Made by a program: the position numbers and the translations under genes
Shown: in pieces, positions 1 to 5,128 of the stretch
Layout of the letters: each line of letters begins with the position of its first letter
Position numbering within the stretch: position 1 is the stretch's first letter
NCBI GenBank assembly: GCA_030682755.1
Contig: JAUXNR010000173.1
Location: 1-5,128 of the forward strand
Direction: 5' to 3'
DNA length: 5,128 bases
Origin: Flavobacterium sp.
Lineage (GTDB): Bacteria > Bacteroidota > Bacteroidia > Flavobacteriales > Flavobacteriaceae
The notes under the pieces: generated by a model
The model's database searches: none
What the model was told of the DNA's origin: nothing
Seen by the model: the letters and a program-made list of their open reading frames with translations, nothing else

Positions 1-680
1 ACATTGATTTTAATTTTTTAACGGGGTTATTTAATGGATTTATTTCTATGATAAGTGGTTTTTTGATGGGTATGGCTACAGTACTGTTTATTAGTTTCTT
101 TTTTTTGAAAGATAAAGAACTGTTTGTGTCTGGAATCAAGAAGTTAATACCTAATTCACATGAAACAGAAACCTTGAATTCATTTAAAAAAACATATGAT
201 TTATTGAGTCGTTATTTTCTAGGCTTATTACTTCAACTATTTATTGTGTTCATTTTATATTTTATAGTTTTATTAATTTTTGGAATTTCTAATGCATTTA
301 TAATAGCCTTCTTTTGTGGGATTTTGAATATCATACCTTACATTGGTCCTTTGATTGGAAGTGTGTTAGCCGCAACTCTTACTATGATTAGCAATTTAGG
401 CAGCGATTTTCAAACCGAAATACTTCCCAAAACAATTTATGTTTTAATTGGATTTATGATTGTACAGTTGATAGACAACAACTTAAATCAACCTTTGATT
501 TTTTCAAAAAGCACAAAATCACATCCACTGGAAATCTTTTTAGTTATTCTTATTTCAGGTTTCATTTCCGGTATTATTGGAATGATTGTCGCTGTTCCTT
601 TCTATACAATGCTCAAGGTTATAGCTAAAGAGTTCTTTCCCAAAAACCCTGTTGTTAAAGCTATTACTAGAGATTTATAG
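1..680 (+). CDS. AI-2E family transporter (PerM-like), 5' end outside window
   Basis: This is an integral inner-membrane protein of the AI-2E/PerM (UPF0118) family, whose members are proposed exporters or permeases with mostly unproven substrates. The frame is open to the left edge of the window (in frame from base 3), so the internal ATG at 48 is not the real start. About 225 residues are visible, against roughly 350 for a full member, so the N-terminal third is missing. Counting from the Met at 48, hydrophobic segments lie near residues 1-20, 57-80, 81-110, 129-142 and 161-193. Family hallmarks are the N-I-I-P-Y-I-G-P-L-I-G loop at 94-104, the Q-L-I-D-N-N-L-N-Q-P segment at 140-149, the H-P-L-E stretch at 159-162, and the G-I-I-G-M-I-V-A-V-P motif at 175-184. 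The stop TAG is immediately followed by the ATG of the methyltransferase, which implies co-transcription and probably coupled translation. The family call is firm; the substrate is unknown. Confidence 0.9.
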   Translation, partial: IDFNFLTGLFNGFISMISGFLMGMATVLFISFFFLKDKELFVSGIKKLIPNSHETETLNSFKKTYDLLSRYFLGLLLQLFIVFILYFIVLLIFGISNAFIIAFFCGILNIIPYIGPLIGSVLAATLTMISNLGSDFQTEILPKTIYVLIGFMIVQLIDNNLNQPLIFSKSTKSHPLEIFLVILISGFISGIIGMIVAVPFYTMLKVIAKEFFPKNPVVKAITRDL

Positions 681-1871
681 ATGAATACAAACTTATTAAA
701 CCCAGAAGTTCAACGTTTCATTCATGAAAATACGGGAATCGACATTGCGAAATTAGCTTTACAGAAAAATCCATTTCCTGGAATTGATTTTAAGGAAATT
801 TTGAATCAAATTGAATCAAGAACTAAATCAAAAGAAAAACTTCCTACTTGGTTTAATAAAACAAATATTTTATTTCCTTCAAAAATTTCAGTTGAGCAAA
901 CCTCTTCCGAAAAAACCGCAGCATATAAATCTGAATTGGTATCCGGTGAGTCATTAATTGACTTAACAGGAGGCTTTGGAATTGATACTTTTTATTTCTC
1001 AAACAAAATGAAATCAATTGTTCATTGTGAAAGCAACACAGAATTATCTGAAATTGTAAAGCATAATTTCAATCAATTTGAAAAGCATAACATTGAGTGC
1101 ATCTCAGGTGAAAGTGAAGAAATTTTAAAAAAACTGAATAAAAAATTTGACTGGATTTACATTGATCCTTCTAGGAGAAATGATATAAAAGGAAAGGTGT
1201 TTTTACTAAAAGATTGTTCACCAAATGTACCGGAATTGCTTGAAGATTATTTTAAGTTTGCCAATAAAATCCTGTTGAAGACCTCCCCCATTCTTGATAT
1301 TTCAGCCGGAATTAATGAACTCAAGTATGTAAAGGAGATCCACATTGTTGCTGTTGAAAATGAAGTGAAAGAAATTTTGTGGATCTTAGAAAATAATCAT
1401 GAAAGCAACAGTAAAGTTATTTGTGCAAACATAGTTGAAGATGCTGTTGAAAAATTCGAGTATTTTTTACCTTCAAATGCTTTTTCTACGTTTAGTTTAC
1501 CTTTAAAATACCTTTTTGAACCCAATGCCTCATTAATGAAATCTGGCGGTTTTGATGAAATTTCAAAACAATACAAAATAGAAAAATTACATCACAACTC
1601 TCAATTATTCACATCAAATGAATTAAAACCGTTTTGTGGTAGGGTTTTTGAAATTAAAAATCAGTTCATTTACTCAAAAGAAAATATGAAATTGTTTTTA
1701 GCAAACACTAAAGCCAATGTGACCATTCGAAATTTTCCTATTACAGTTGATGAAATTAGAAAAAAATGGAAAATTAAGGATGGTGGTAAAGTATATTGTT
1801 TTTTTACAACAGCTTTAGATAACCATAAAATTGTTTTACTTTGCAACAAAATTGAAAAAAAGCATGAATAA
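681..1871 (+). CDS. class I SAM-dependent methyltransferase with THUMP-like C-terminal domain
   Basis: This is a predicted cytoplasmic methyltransferase of 396 residues. The Rossmann-fold SAM site is visible: motif I is D-L-T-G-G-F-G-I-D at residues 94-102, the acidic residue ending strand 2 is E117 (in H-C-E), and motif IV is I-D-P-S-R-R at 161-166. An N-terminal helical part of about 85 residues precedes the fold. After it come a region around 275-310 (Y-L-F-E-P-N-A-S-L-M-K-S-G-G) and a C-terminal domain around 345-390 with N-F-P-I-T-V-D-E-I-R-K-K-W. These match what I know of Bacteroidota proteins of the Porphyromonas PG_1098 type, with a ferredoxin-like and a THUMP-like domain. The THUMP-like part suggests an RNA substrate, but this is inference and the target base is unknown. 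The D-P-S-R-R motif differs from the N-P-P-Y of N6-adenine enzymes. The start is the ATG directly abutting the upstream TAG; there is no Shine-Dalgarno sequence. The 3' end overlaps the next gene by 8 nt. Confidence 0.87.
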   Translation: MNTNLLNPEVQRFIHENTGIDIAKLALQKNPFPGIDFKEILNQIESRTKSKEKLPTWFNKTNILFPSKISVEQTSSEKTAAYKSELVSGESLIDLTGGFGIDTFYFSNKMKSIVHCESNTELSEIVKHNFNQFEKHNIECISGESEEILKKLNKKFDWIYIDPSRRNDIKGKVFLLKDCSPNVPELLEDYFKFANKILLKTSPILDISAGINELKYVKEIHIVAVENEVKEILWILENNHESNSKVICANIVEDAVEKFEYFLPSNAFSTFSLPLKYLFEPNASLMKSGGFDEISKQYKIEKLHHNSQLFTSNELKPFCGRVFEIKNQFIYSKENMKLFLANTKANVTIRNFPITVDEIRKKWKIKDGGKVYCFFTTALDNHKIVLLCNKIEKKHE

Positions 1872-2436
1872 ATTACTTTTGATATTATTTTTATCATTAC
1901 CAACTCTTGTATCTGCTCAGAAAAATTGTGATTATGCTATTAATGAAAAAGACAGTTCAGGAACTTATAAATCTACTAGGGAATATTTAATATATGAACG
2001 TGTTTTTGGTTCATCTGAAAATTATATTTTTTTAACATTAGCCAATGTTGGCGGTACACCCTACTTAAATTTTCAATTGCTTCAAAAGAATACCGATTTT
2101 ATTAAAACACTTTGTTTAGGTAAAAACTCAAAAATTTATTTTCAATTAGAAAACGGTAAAATAATTACACTACTTCATGAAGATAAAGATGTTTGTGGTA
2201 ATTTATATAGAAATGAAGAAGAAAAAAAGAATGTCAGACTTTTAGAAGGAAATTTTTATTTTTTAAAAAATACAATTGAAGAATTAAAAAAACAACCAAT
2301 TTCAATTTTGAGAGTTGTTTATGGCACCGAATCTGTAGACTATGTAATCAAAAAAGAACTTAATTCTGAATTTTTAAAACAATTTTTTAGACCGGAAAGT
2401 TTCTTTATGAATTACCTGCATTGTATAGAAAATTAA
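1864..2436 (+). CDS. secreted hypothetical protein with four cysteines (190 aa)
   Basis: The function is not recognised. The frame stays open upstream to an earlier ATG at 1831, but I choose the ATG at 1864. From there the protein begins with a clean Sec signal peptide (M-N-K, hydrophobic core L4-L10, then L-V-S-A before Q19), which the longer version would bury behind 11 extra residues. The mature part of about 172 residues has cysteines at 22, 84, 111 and 187, enough for two disulfides in the periplasm. It is otherwise rich in Lys, Glu and aromatic residues in alternating strand-like patterns (for example Y-I-F-L-T-L at 54-59 and K-I-Y-F-Q-L at 90-95). The N-terminal C-D-Y-x-I-N-E-K-D pattern resembles many uncharacterised small secreted Flavobacteriia proteins. 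That likeness is from memory and is not a named family. There is no lipobox. The start overlaps the methyltransferase stop by 8 nt, so it is probably the last gene of that operon. Confidence 0.8.
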   Translation: MNKLLLILFLSLPTLVSAQKNCDYAINEKDSSGTYKSTREYLIYERVFGSSENYIFLTLANVGGTPYLNFQLLQKNTDFIKTLCLGKNSKIYFQLENGKIITLLHEDKDVCGNLYRNEEEKKNVRLLEGNFYFLKNTIEELKKQPISILRVVYGTESVDYVIKKELNSEFLKQFFRPESFFMNYLHCIEN

Positions 2437-3071
2437 TCACATTTCCATTTAAAATTAGAAAGATTATCAAGCTTTTCTTGTTTTAAATTATAATGCCACC
2501 ATTCTGATTTAATTGCATTAAAACCATTTTTTTGAAGAACAGATTTCAATAAAAGTCTGTTGTCCAAAACCTTTCTTGGCAAATTTTCATAAGCATGGGC
2601 GGCTTCAACTCCAAAAAAATCAAAAGTTGTTCCCATATCAAGTTCATTACCTTCTTTATCAACCAAAGTTAAATCTACGGCACAACCCCTGTTGTGAATT
2701 GATCCTTTTTTTGGATCTGCAACATACGTTGGATTTGGAACAATATTAAACATAATTTTTTGAACATCAGTGGGGCGATAACAATCAAAAAGCTTGATTT
2801 TATATCCTACTTTTATAAATTCAGTATTTGCAGAAATTAAAGCCTTAACTGTTTTATAACGCAAATAACATTCCCCACAATCATATACTTGAGTTTTCAT
2901 AAAATTGTTTGTAGTGGCATATCGCATATCTAAAACAAAATCAGATGAATACTTTTTTACATTTACAAAAGTTGTGTCATGCGGAGTTTCGCTTAACACA
3001 TTAACTTTTTGAGAATTTGCACAACTTGTAAACAATAACAATGAAGCAAGAATATAAAAAATAGTTCTCAT
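2433..3071 (-). CDS. D-alanyl-D-alanine dipeptidase, VanX/DdpX family lipoprotein
   Basis: This is a predicted zinc D,D-dipeptidase (peptidase M15D) that cleaves D-Ala-D-Ala, here anchored as a lipoprotein in the cell envelope. It has 212 residues. Residues 1-17 form a lipoprotein signal with the lipobox L-F-T-S-C, giving acylated Cys17. The VanX active site is complete: R99 in F-D-C-Y-R-P corresponds to VanX Arg71; zinc ligands H126 and D133 lie in S-I-H-N-R-G-C-A-V-D; catalytic E190 and zinc ligand H193 lie in E-W-W-H-Y. The H-D spacing (7) and E-H spacing (3) equal those of VanX. The loop between the Arg and the first His is about 18 residues shorter than in enterococcal VanX. A C-x-x-C pair at C65/C68 follows D-M-R-Y-A-T-T-N-N-F. 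No vanH or vanA/B-type ligase is nearby, so a role in peptidoglycan peptide turnover or D-Ala salvage is more likely than glycopeptide resistance (inference). Its stop overlaps the convergent gene's stop by 4 nt. Confidence 0.92.
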   Translation of the reverse strand: MRTIFYILASLLLFTSCANSQKVNVLSETPHDTTFVNVKKYSSDFVLDMRYATTNNFMKTQVYDCGECYLRYKTVKALISANTEFIKVGYKIKLFDCYRPTDVQKIMFNIVPNPTYVADPKKGSIHNRGCAVDLTLVDKEGNELDMGTTFDFFGVEAAHAYENLPRKVLDNRLLLKSVLQKNGFNAIKSEWWHYNLKQEKLDNLSNFKWKCD

Positions 3072-3100
3072 AAATAAAGTTTAATAAATGTAAAGATAAA

Positions 3101-3589
3101 CTATTCGAAAAATTCTGACCAATATTCTTGAATCAATTGTTTGTGTGCCGCATAAAATAAAAAAGCCTTTTCCCTACTTCTAAATGCTAAAAATTGAGGA
3201 AAAACACCTTGTCCGATATAAGGCTTAACCTCACCATCAACAAGTTCGGGTAGAATAACATAATTGGGTAAACTTTTATGCCAGCCACTTCTAAAAGATT
3301 TTAATAGTTGCGATAATTGTGCCTTTGCAAGTGAAGATTTTGCTTGATTCTCAGTAGCAAATATGTTTTTGTTTTCTTCTGTAGTTGGTCTGTTCGCATA
3401 TACTTCTACCTTAGAAAAACTATCAATATAATAGCCACTCACCTCATTCAAATCCATCCAATCTTCAACCAGAAGGGGATTCTCTTTGAGATAATTTTTT
3501 AATGCCGAAACCTCCTCTAAATTTTTCTTTTGTAAGAGTTCTAAAGCATTTAAACGGTTAATTATATTTAATTTTTCCTCAGGTGTCAT
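3101..3589 (-). CDS. hypothetical protein, 162 aa, resembling a Bacteroidota/phage-associated family
   Basis: The function is not recognised. The chosen start is the ATG at 3589-3587; a TTG two codons upstream (3595) would add only two residues and is less likely. There is no signal peptide or membrane segment, so it should be cytoplasmic. Residues 1-38 are charged and heptad-like, probably a helix or short coiled coil. The central part has V-S-G-Y-Y-I-D (50-56), then N-I-F-A-T-E-N-Q-A-K-S-S-L-A-K-A-Q-L-S-Q-L-L (75-96) and G-W (102-103). The end has F-L-A-F-R-S-R-E-K-A (133-142) and an aromatic helix to the C-terminus. The pattern of an F-A-T-x-x-Q-A helix, then a G-W, then F-L-A-F resembles hypothetical proteins I associate with Bacteroides and Flavobacteriia genomes and phages. 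This is a recollection, not a search result. It lies 29 nt upstream of the dipeptidase on the same strand and may be co-transcribed with it, although nothing links their functions. Confidence 0.72.
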   Translation of the reverse strand: MTPEEKLNIINRLNALELLQKKNLEEVSALKNYLKENPLLVEDWMDLNEVSGYYIDSFSKVEVYANRPTTEENKNIFATENQAKSSLAKAQLSQLLKSFRSGWHKSLPNYVILPELVDGEVKPYIGQGVFPQFLAFRSREKAFLFYAAHKQLIQEYWSEFFE

Positions 3590-3619
3590 ATACAACCTAA
3601 CAAAATTTATAAATATTTT

Positions 3620-3641
3620 ATAGCAAATTTGGGATTGCTAT
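3620..3641. repeat. 7-bp inverted repeat (possible hairpin) upstream of the 162-aa gene
   Basis: ATAGCAA (3620-3626) and TTGCTAT (3635-3641) are perfect reverse complements around an 8-nt centre. On the - strand the element ends 30 nt before the start codon of the 162-residue gene, so it could form a 5' UTR hairpin or serve as an operator. There is no T-run characteristic of a terminator. No function is shown by the sequence. Confidence 0.4.
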
Positions 3642-3658
3642 TCTTTATAAAAGTCACG

Positions 3659-3672
3659 AAAGTTAGAACTTT
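3659..3672. repeat. short inverted repeat AAAGTT-AG-AACTTT
   Basis: Two perfect 6-bp arms are separated by 2 nt. The spacing is too tight for a good RNA hairpin but suits a dimeric protein-binding site. It lies about 70 nt upstream of the - strand start. Being short and AT-rich, it could be chance. Confidence 0.25.
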
Positions 3673-3817
3673 ATTTTAAATCTTCATCACTATTTCGATA
3701 AAAAGTAAAATAGTACCGACAATTCGTTTTTTATTAAAAATTAGTTTAAAACAAATTTAATTTTAAAACGTTTAACTTTTTTTAGTCATAACTAAACAGA
3801 ATATGTTGTTTTAAACA

Positions 3818-3876
3818 ATCAATAAACCGATTTAAATCAATGAAATCATCTTGATGATTCATCTTAATTTATTGAT
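3818..3876. repeat. nested inverted repeats upstream of the DUF4397 gene
   Basis: The outer arms are ATCAATAAA (3818-3826) and TTTATTGAT (3868-3876), a perfect 9-bp match. Inside, ATGAAATCATC (3840-3850) and GATGATTCAT (3853-3862) pair over 10 bp with one bulged A; opening the last pair gives a 4-nt loop. A perfect 10-bp palindrome, GATTTAAATC, lies at 3829-3838. The element ends 117 nt before the ATG at 3994, so it may be a structured 5' leader, an operator cluster, or a weak terminator. The arms are AT-rich, so part of the pairing may be chance. Confidence 0.4.
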
Positions 3877-3993
3877 ATACAAAGTAAAACAAAAGTTAAT
3901 TGAATATTAATAAAATGACATTTAGGAGATTGTTAACATATTTAACTATTGATTAATATTAACTTTATAACGTTAAACAAAAAATAATTAACT

Positions 3994-5128
3994 ATGAAAA
4001 AAATTACAAAATTTATTAGTTTATGTGTCTTGATGGCTATTTCATTTGTTTCTGCACAAAATGCTAGAGTTCAGGTAATTCACAATTCACCAGATCTTGC
4101 TGCACAACAAGTGGATGTTTACATTAATAATGTACTTGCATTAGATAATTTTGCATTTAGAACTGCAACTCCGTTTTTAAATATTCCTGCCGGAGTTCCA
4201 ATCACAATTGATGTGTTACCTTCTACAAGTACATCTTCAGCAAATCCACTTTATTCATTGACTACAACTTTAATGGCTAATGAAACTTATATTCTAGTAG
4301 CCAATGGAATTGTGAGTCAAACTGGTTACTCTGTTGCTCCAAATTTTGCAATAAATGTATTTGCTCAAGGAAGAGAAGTTGCTTCAGTTTCAACACAAAC
4401 AGATGTATTGGTAAATCATGGATCGCCTGATGCTCCAACTGTGGATGTTGTGGAAACTTCTGTTCCGGCTGGTACAATTGTCAATGATATATCATTTCCT
4501 CAATTTCAAGGGTATTTGGAGTTTTTAAATTTAGATTATGTAATTGATGTTCGAGATGCTACTGGAACAACTACGGTTGCATCCTATTTAGCTCCGCTTC
4601 AAACCTTAGATCTTGACGGTGCTGCAATCACAGTTTTAGCTTCAGGATTTTTGGATCCAACAGTGAACAGTAACGGACCTGCTTTTGGTTTGTGGGTAGC
4701 AACAGCCGCTGGTGGAAATTTAATTCCATTGCCAGTAGCACCTGTTCAAGAATTTGCTAGAGTGCAAGTGATTCACAATTCACCAGATTTAGCAGCACAG
4801 CAAGTAGACGTGTATATTAATGACGAACTTGCTTTAGATAATTTTGCGTTCAGAACTGCAACTCAGTTTTTAAATATTCCTGCTGGAATTCCGATCAAAA
4901 TTGACGTGCAACCTTCAACTAGTACATCTTCAGCGAATCCACTTTATTCATTAACTACAACTTTAATGGCTAATGAAACTTATATTCTAGTAGCCAATGG
5001 AATTGTGAGTCCAACTGGATATTCTGTTGCTCCAAATTTTGCAATAAATGTATTTGCTCAAGGAAGAGAAGTTGCTTCAGTTTCAACACAAACAGATGTA
5101 TTGGTAAATCATGGATCGCCTGATGCTC
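3994..5128 (+). CDS. secreted DUF4397 repeat protein, 3' end outside window
   Basis: This exported protein is open to the end of the window; 378 codons are visible. Residues 1-21 form a Sec signal peptide (M-K-K-I-T-K, a hydrophobic stretch, then F-V-S-A before Q22). The rest is a tandem array with a 231-residue period: unit 1 begins at A24 and unit 2 at A255. Each unit contains two DUF4397-like halves. The first is marked by A-R-V-Q-V-I-H-N-S-P-D (H30-D34, again at 261-265) followed by V-D-V-Y-I-N. The second is marked by V-L-V-N-H-G-S-P-D-A-P (V138-P148, restarting at 369) followed by V-D-V-V. The domain is predicted beta-rich and of unknown function, and occurs in secreted and surface proteins of many bacteria. 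Thr, Ser and Ala are frequent and no cysteine occurs after the signal peptide. A type IX secretion tail might follow beyond the window, but this cannot be seen. The long AT-rich leader implies its own promoter. Confidence 0.88.
   Translation, partial: MKKITKFISLCVLMAISFVSAQNARVQVIHNSPDLAAQQVDVYINNVLALDNFAFRTATPFLNIPAGVPITIDVLPSTSTSSANPLYSLTTTLMANETYILVANGIVSQTGYSVAPNFAINVFAQGREVASVSTQTDVLVNHGSPDAPTVDVVETSVPAGTIVNDISFPQFQGYLEFLNLDYVIDVRDATGTTTVASYLAPLQTLDLDGAAITVLASGFLDPTVNSNGPAFGLWVATAAGGNLIPLPVAPVQEFARVQVIHNSPDLAAQQVDVYINDELALDNFAFRTATQFLNIPAGIPIKIDVQPSTSTSSANPLYSLTTTLMANETYILVANGIVSPTGYSVAPNFAINVFAQGREVASVSTQTDVLVNHGSPDA
4063..4755 (+). repeat. tandem repeat unit 1 (693 bp) of the DUF4397 gene
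   Basis: This is a complete 693-bp (231-codon) coding unit, starting at the GCT of A-R-V-Q-V-I-H and ending before the same codon recurs at 4756. It spans two diverged half-domains, with HNSPD and HGSPD marks 112 residues apart. The half-domains match only at protein level, so they arose much earlier than the whole-unit duplication. Confidence 0.9.
4756..5128 (+). repeat. tandem repeat unit 2 of the DUF4397 gene (first 373 bp visible)
   Basis: It aligns to 4063-4435 without gaps at an exact offset of 693 nt. I count 32 base differences in 29 codons, 22 of them synonymous and 7 changing the residue (N to D, V to E, P to Q, V to I, T to K, L to Q, Q to P). Twenty-eight differences fall in the first 180 nt, 4 in the next 87, and none in the last 106 nt (5023-5128). 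The unit continues past the window. Confidence 0.92.

Larger units (their letters stand above)
3590..3993. other. AT-rich divergent intergenic region
   Basis: About 400 nt lie between the divergent starts at 3589 (-) and 3994 (+). I find no credible ORF, tRNA or other RNA gene. It must hold promoters for both directions, but no strong match to the Bacteroidota pair (TTTG near -33 and TAnnTTTG near -7) at proper spacing is visible. The best partial matches are TAAATTTG on the - strand (3759-3752), without a good -33 partner, and TAACTTTA on the + strand (3960-3967), 27 nt upstream of the ATG. Inverted repeats lie at 3620-3641, 3659-3672 and 3818-3876. Just before the + strand gene is an A-rich leader (AAACAAAAAATAATTAACT) with no Shine-Dalgarno sequence, as usual for Flavobacteriia. 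Confidence 0.7.

Noticed and set aside
1831..1863. Upstream ATG extending the 190-residue protein by 11 residues
   Set aside because: It would place charged residues before the signal peptide and lengthen the overlap with the methyltransferase to 41 nt; the ATG at 1864 gives a standard signal peptide.
1670..1903. 77-codon open frame on the - strand
   Set aside because: It lies opposite the methyltransferase 3' end and the signal peptide of the next gene, both of which have clear protein-level support. No leader or domain features of its own.
2433..3071. Vancomycin resistance cluster
   Set aside because: Only a VanX-like gene is present, with a lipoprotein signal; no vanH, D-Ala-D-Lac ligase or vanRS genes are nearby, and a Gram-negative host is intrinsically little affected by glycopeptides.
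3590..3595. TTG start extending the 162-residue protein by two residues
   Set aside because: ATG two codons later is the commoner start, and no ribosome binding site favours the TTG.
3840..3863. Rho-independent terminator
   Set aside because: The stem is AT-rich, interrupted by a bulge, and not followed by a T-run; no + strand gene immediately upstream needs termination here.
3915..3956. 13-codon ORF starting with M-T-F-R-R-L-L as a possible leader peptide
   Set aside because: Too short to support; no ribosome binding site and no attenuator-like structure follow it.
4277..4477. 66-codon open frame on the - strand rich in Gln, His and Leu
   Set aside because: It is the antisense shadow of the DUF4397 repeat; the composition follows from reading repeated Thr/Ala/Val codons backwards, and the + strand frame has a signal peptide and repeats.
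4063..5128. CRISPR array or mobile-element repeats
   Set aside because: The repeat is 693 bp, in frame and coding throughout, with no spacers, terminal inverted repeats or transposase.

Overview
The window is AT-rich (by eye about one third G+C). Its gene content and style point to a member of the Bacteroidota, most likely a Flavobacterium-like organism. The evidence is A-rich translation leaders without Shine-Dalgarno sequences, signal peptides ending in S-A-Q, a Bacteroidota-type VanX-like lipoprotein, a methyltransferase with a THUMP-like C-terminus, and a secreted repeat protein with DUF4397-type domains. There is no direct taxonomic marker such as rRNA, so this placement is inference.

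Left part (1-2436, + strand) is a tightly packed cluster that looks like an operon. It holds the C-terminal two thirds of an AI-2E/PerM-family membrane transporter, then a class I SAM-dependent methyltransferase whose ATG directly follows the transporter stop, then a 190-residue secreted protein of unknown function whose start overlaps the methyltransferase stop by 8 nt.

Middle part (2433-3589, - strand) holds two genes reading the other way: a 162-residue cytoplasmic protein of unknown function, followed after a gap of about 30 nt by a lipoprotein D-Ala-D-Ala dipeptidase (VanX/DdpX family) with all expected catalytic residues. The dipeptidase and the 190-residue gene converge and share a palindromic TTAA at their stop codons.

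A divergent, very AT-rich intergenic region of about 400 nt (3590-3993) contains several inverted repeats, including a nested pair at 3818-3876, and presumably carries the promoters for both sides.

Right part (3994-5128, + strand, cut by the window end) is a secreted protein made of a 231-residue tandem repeat, each unit itself built from two DUF4397-like halves. The second copy is a mosaic: its first 180 nt are about 84% identical to copy 1, while the following stretch becomes completely identical for at least 106 nt. This suggests recent gene conversion or recombination between repeat units, and it is the most interesting signal here. I see no CRISPR array, insertion sequence, tRNA or rRNA, and no clear new multi-gene system.
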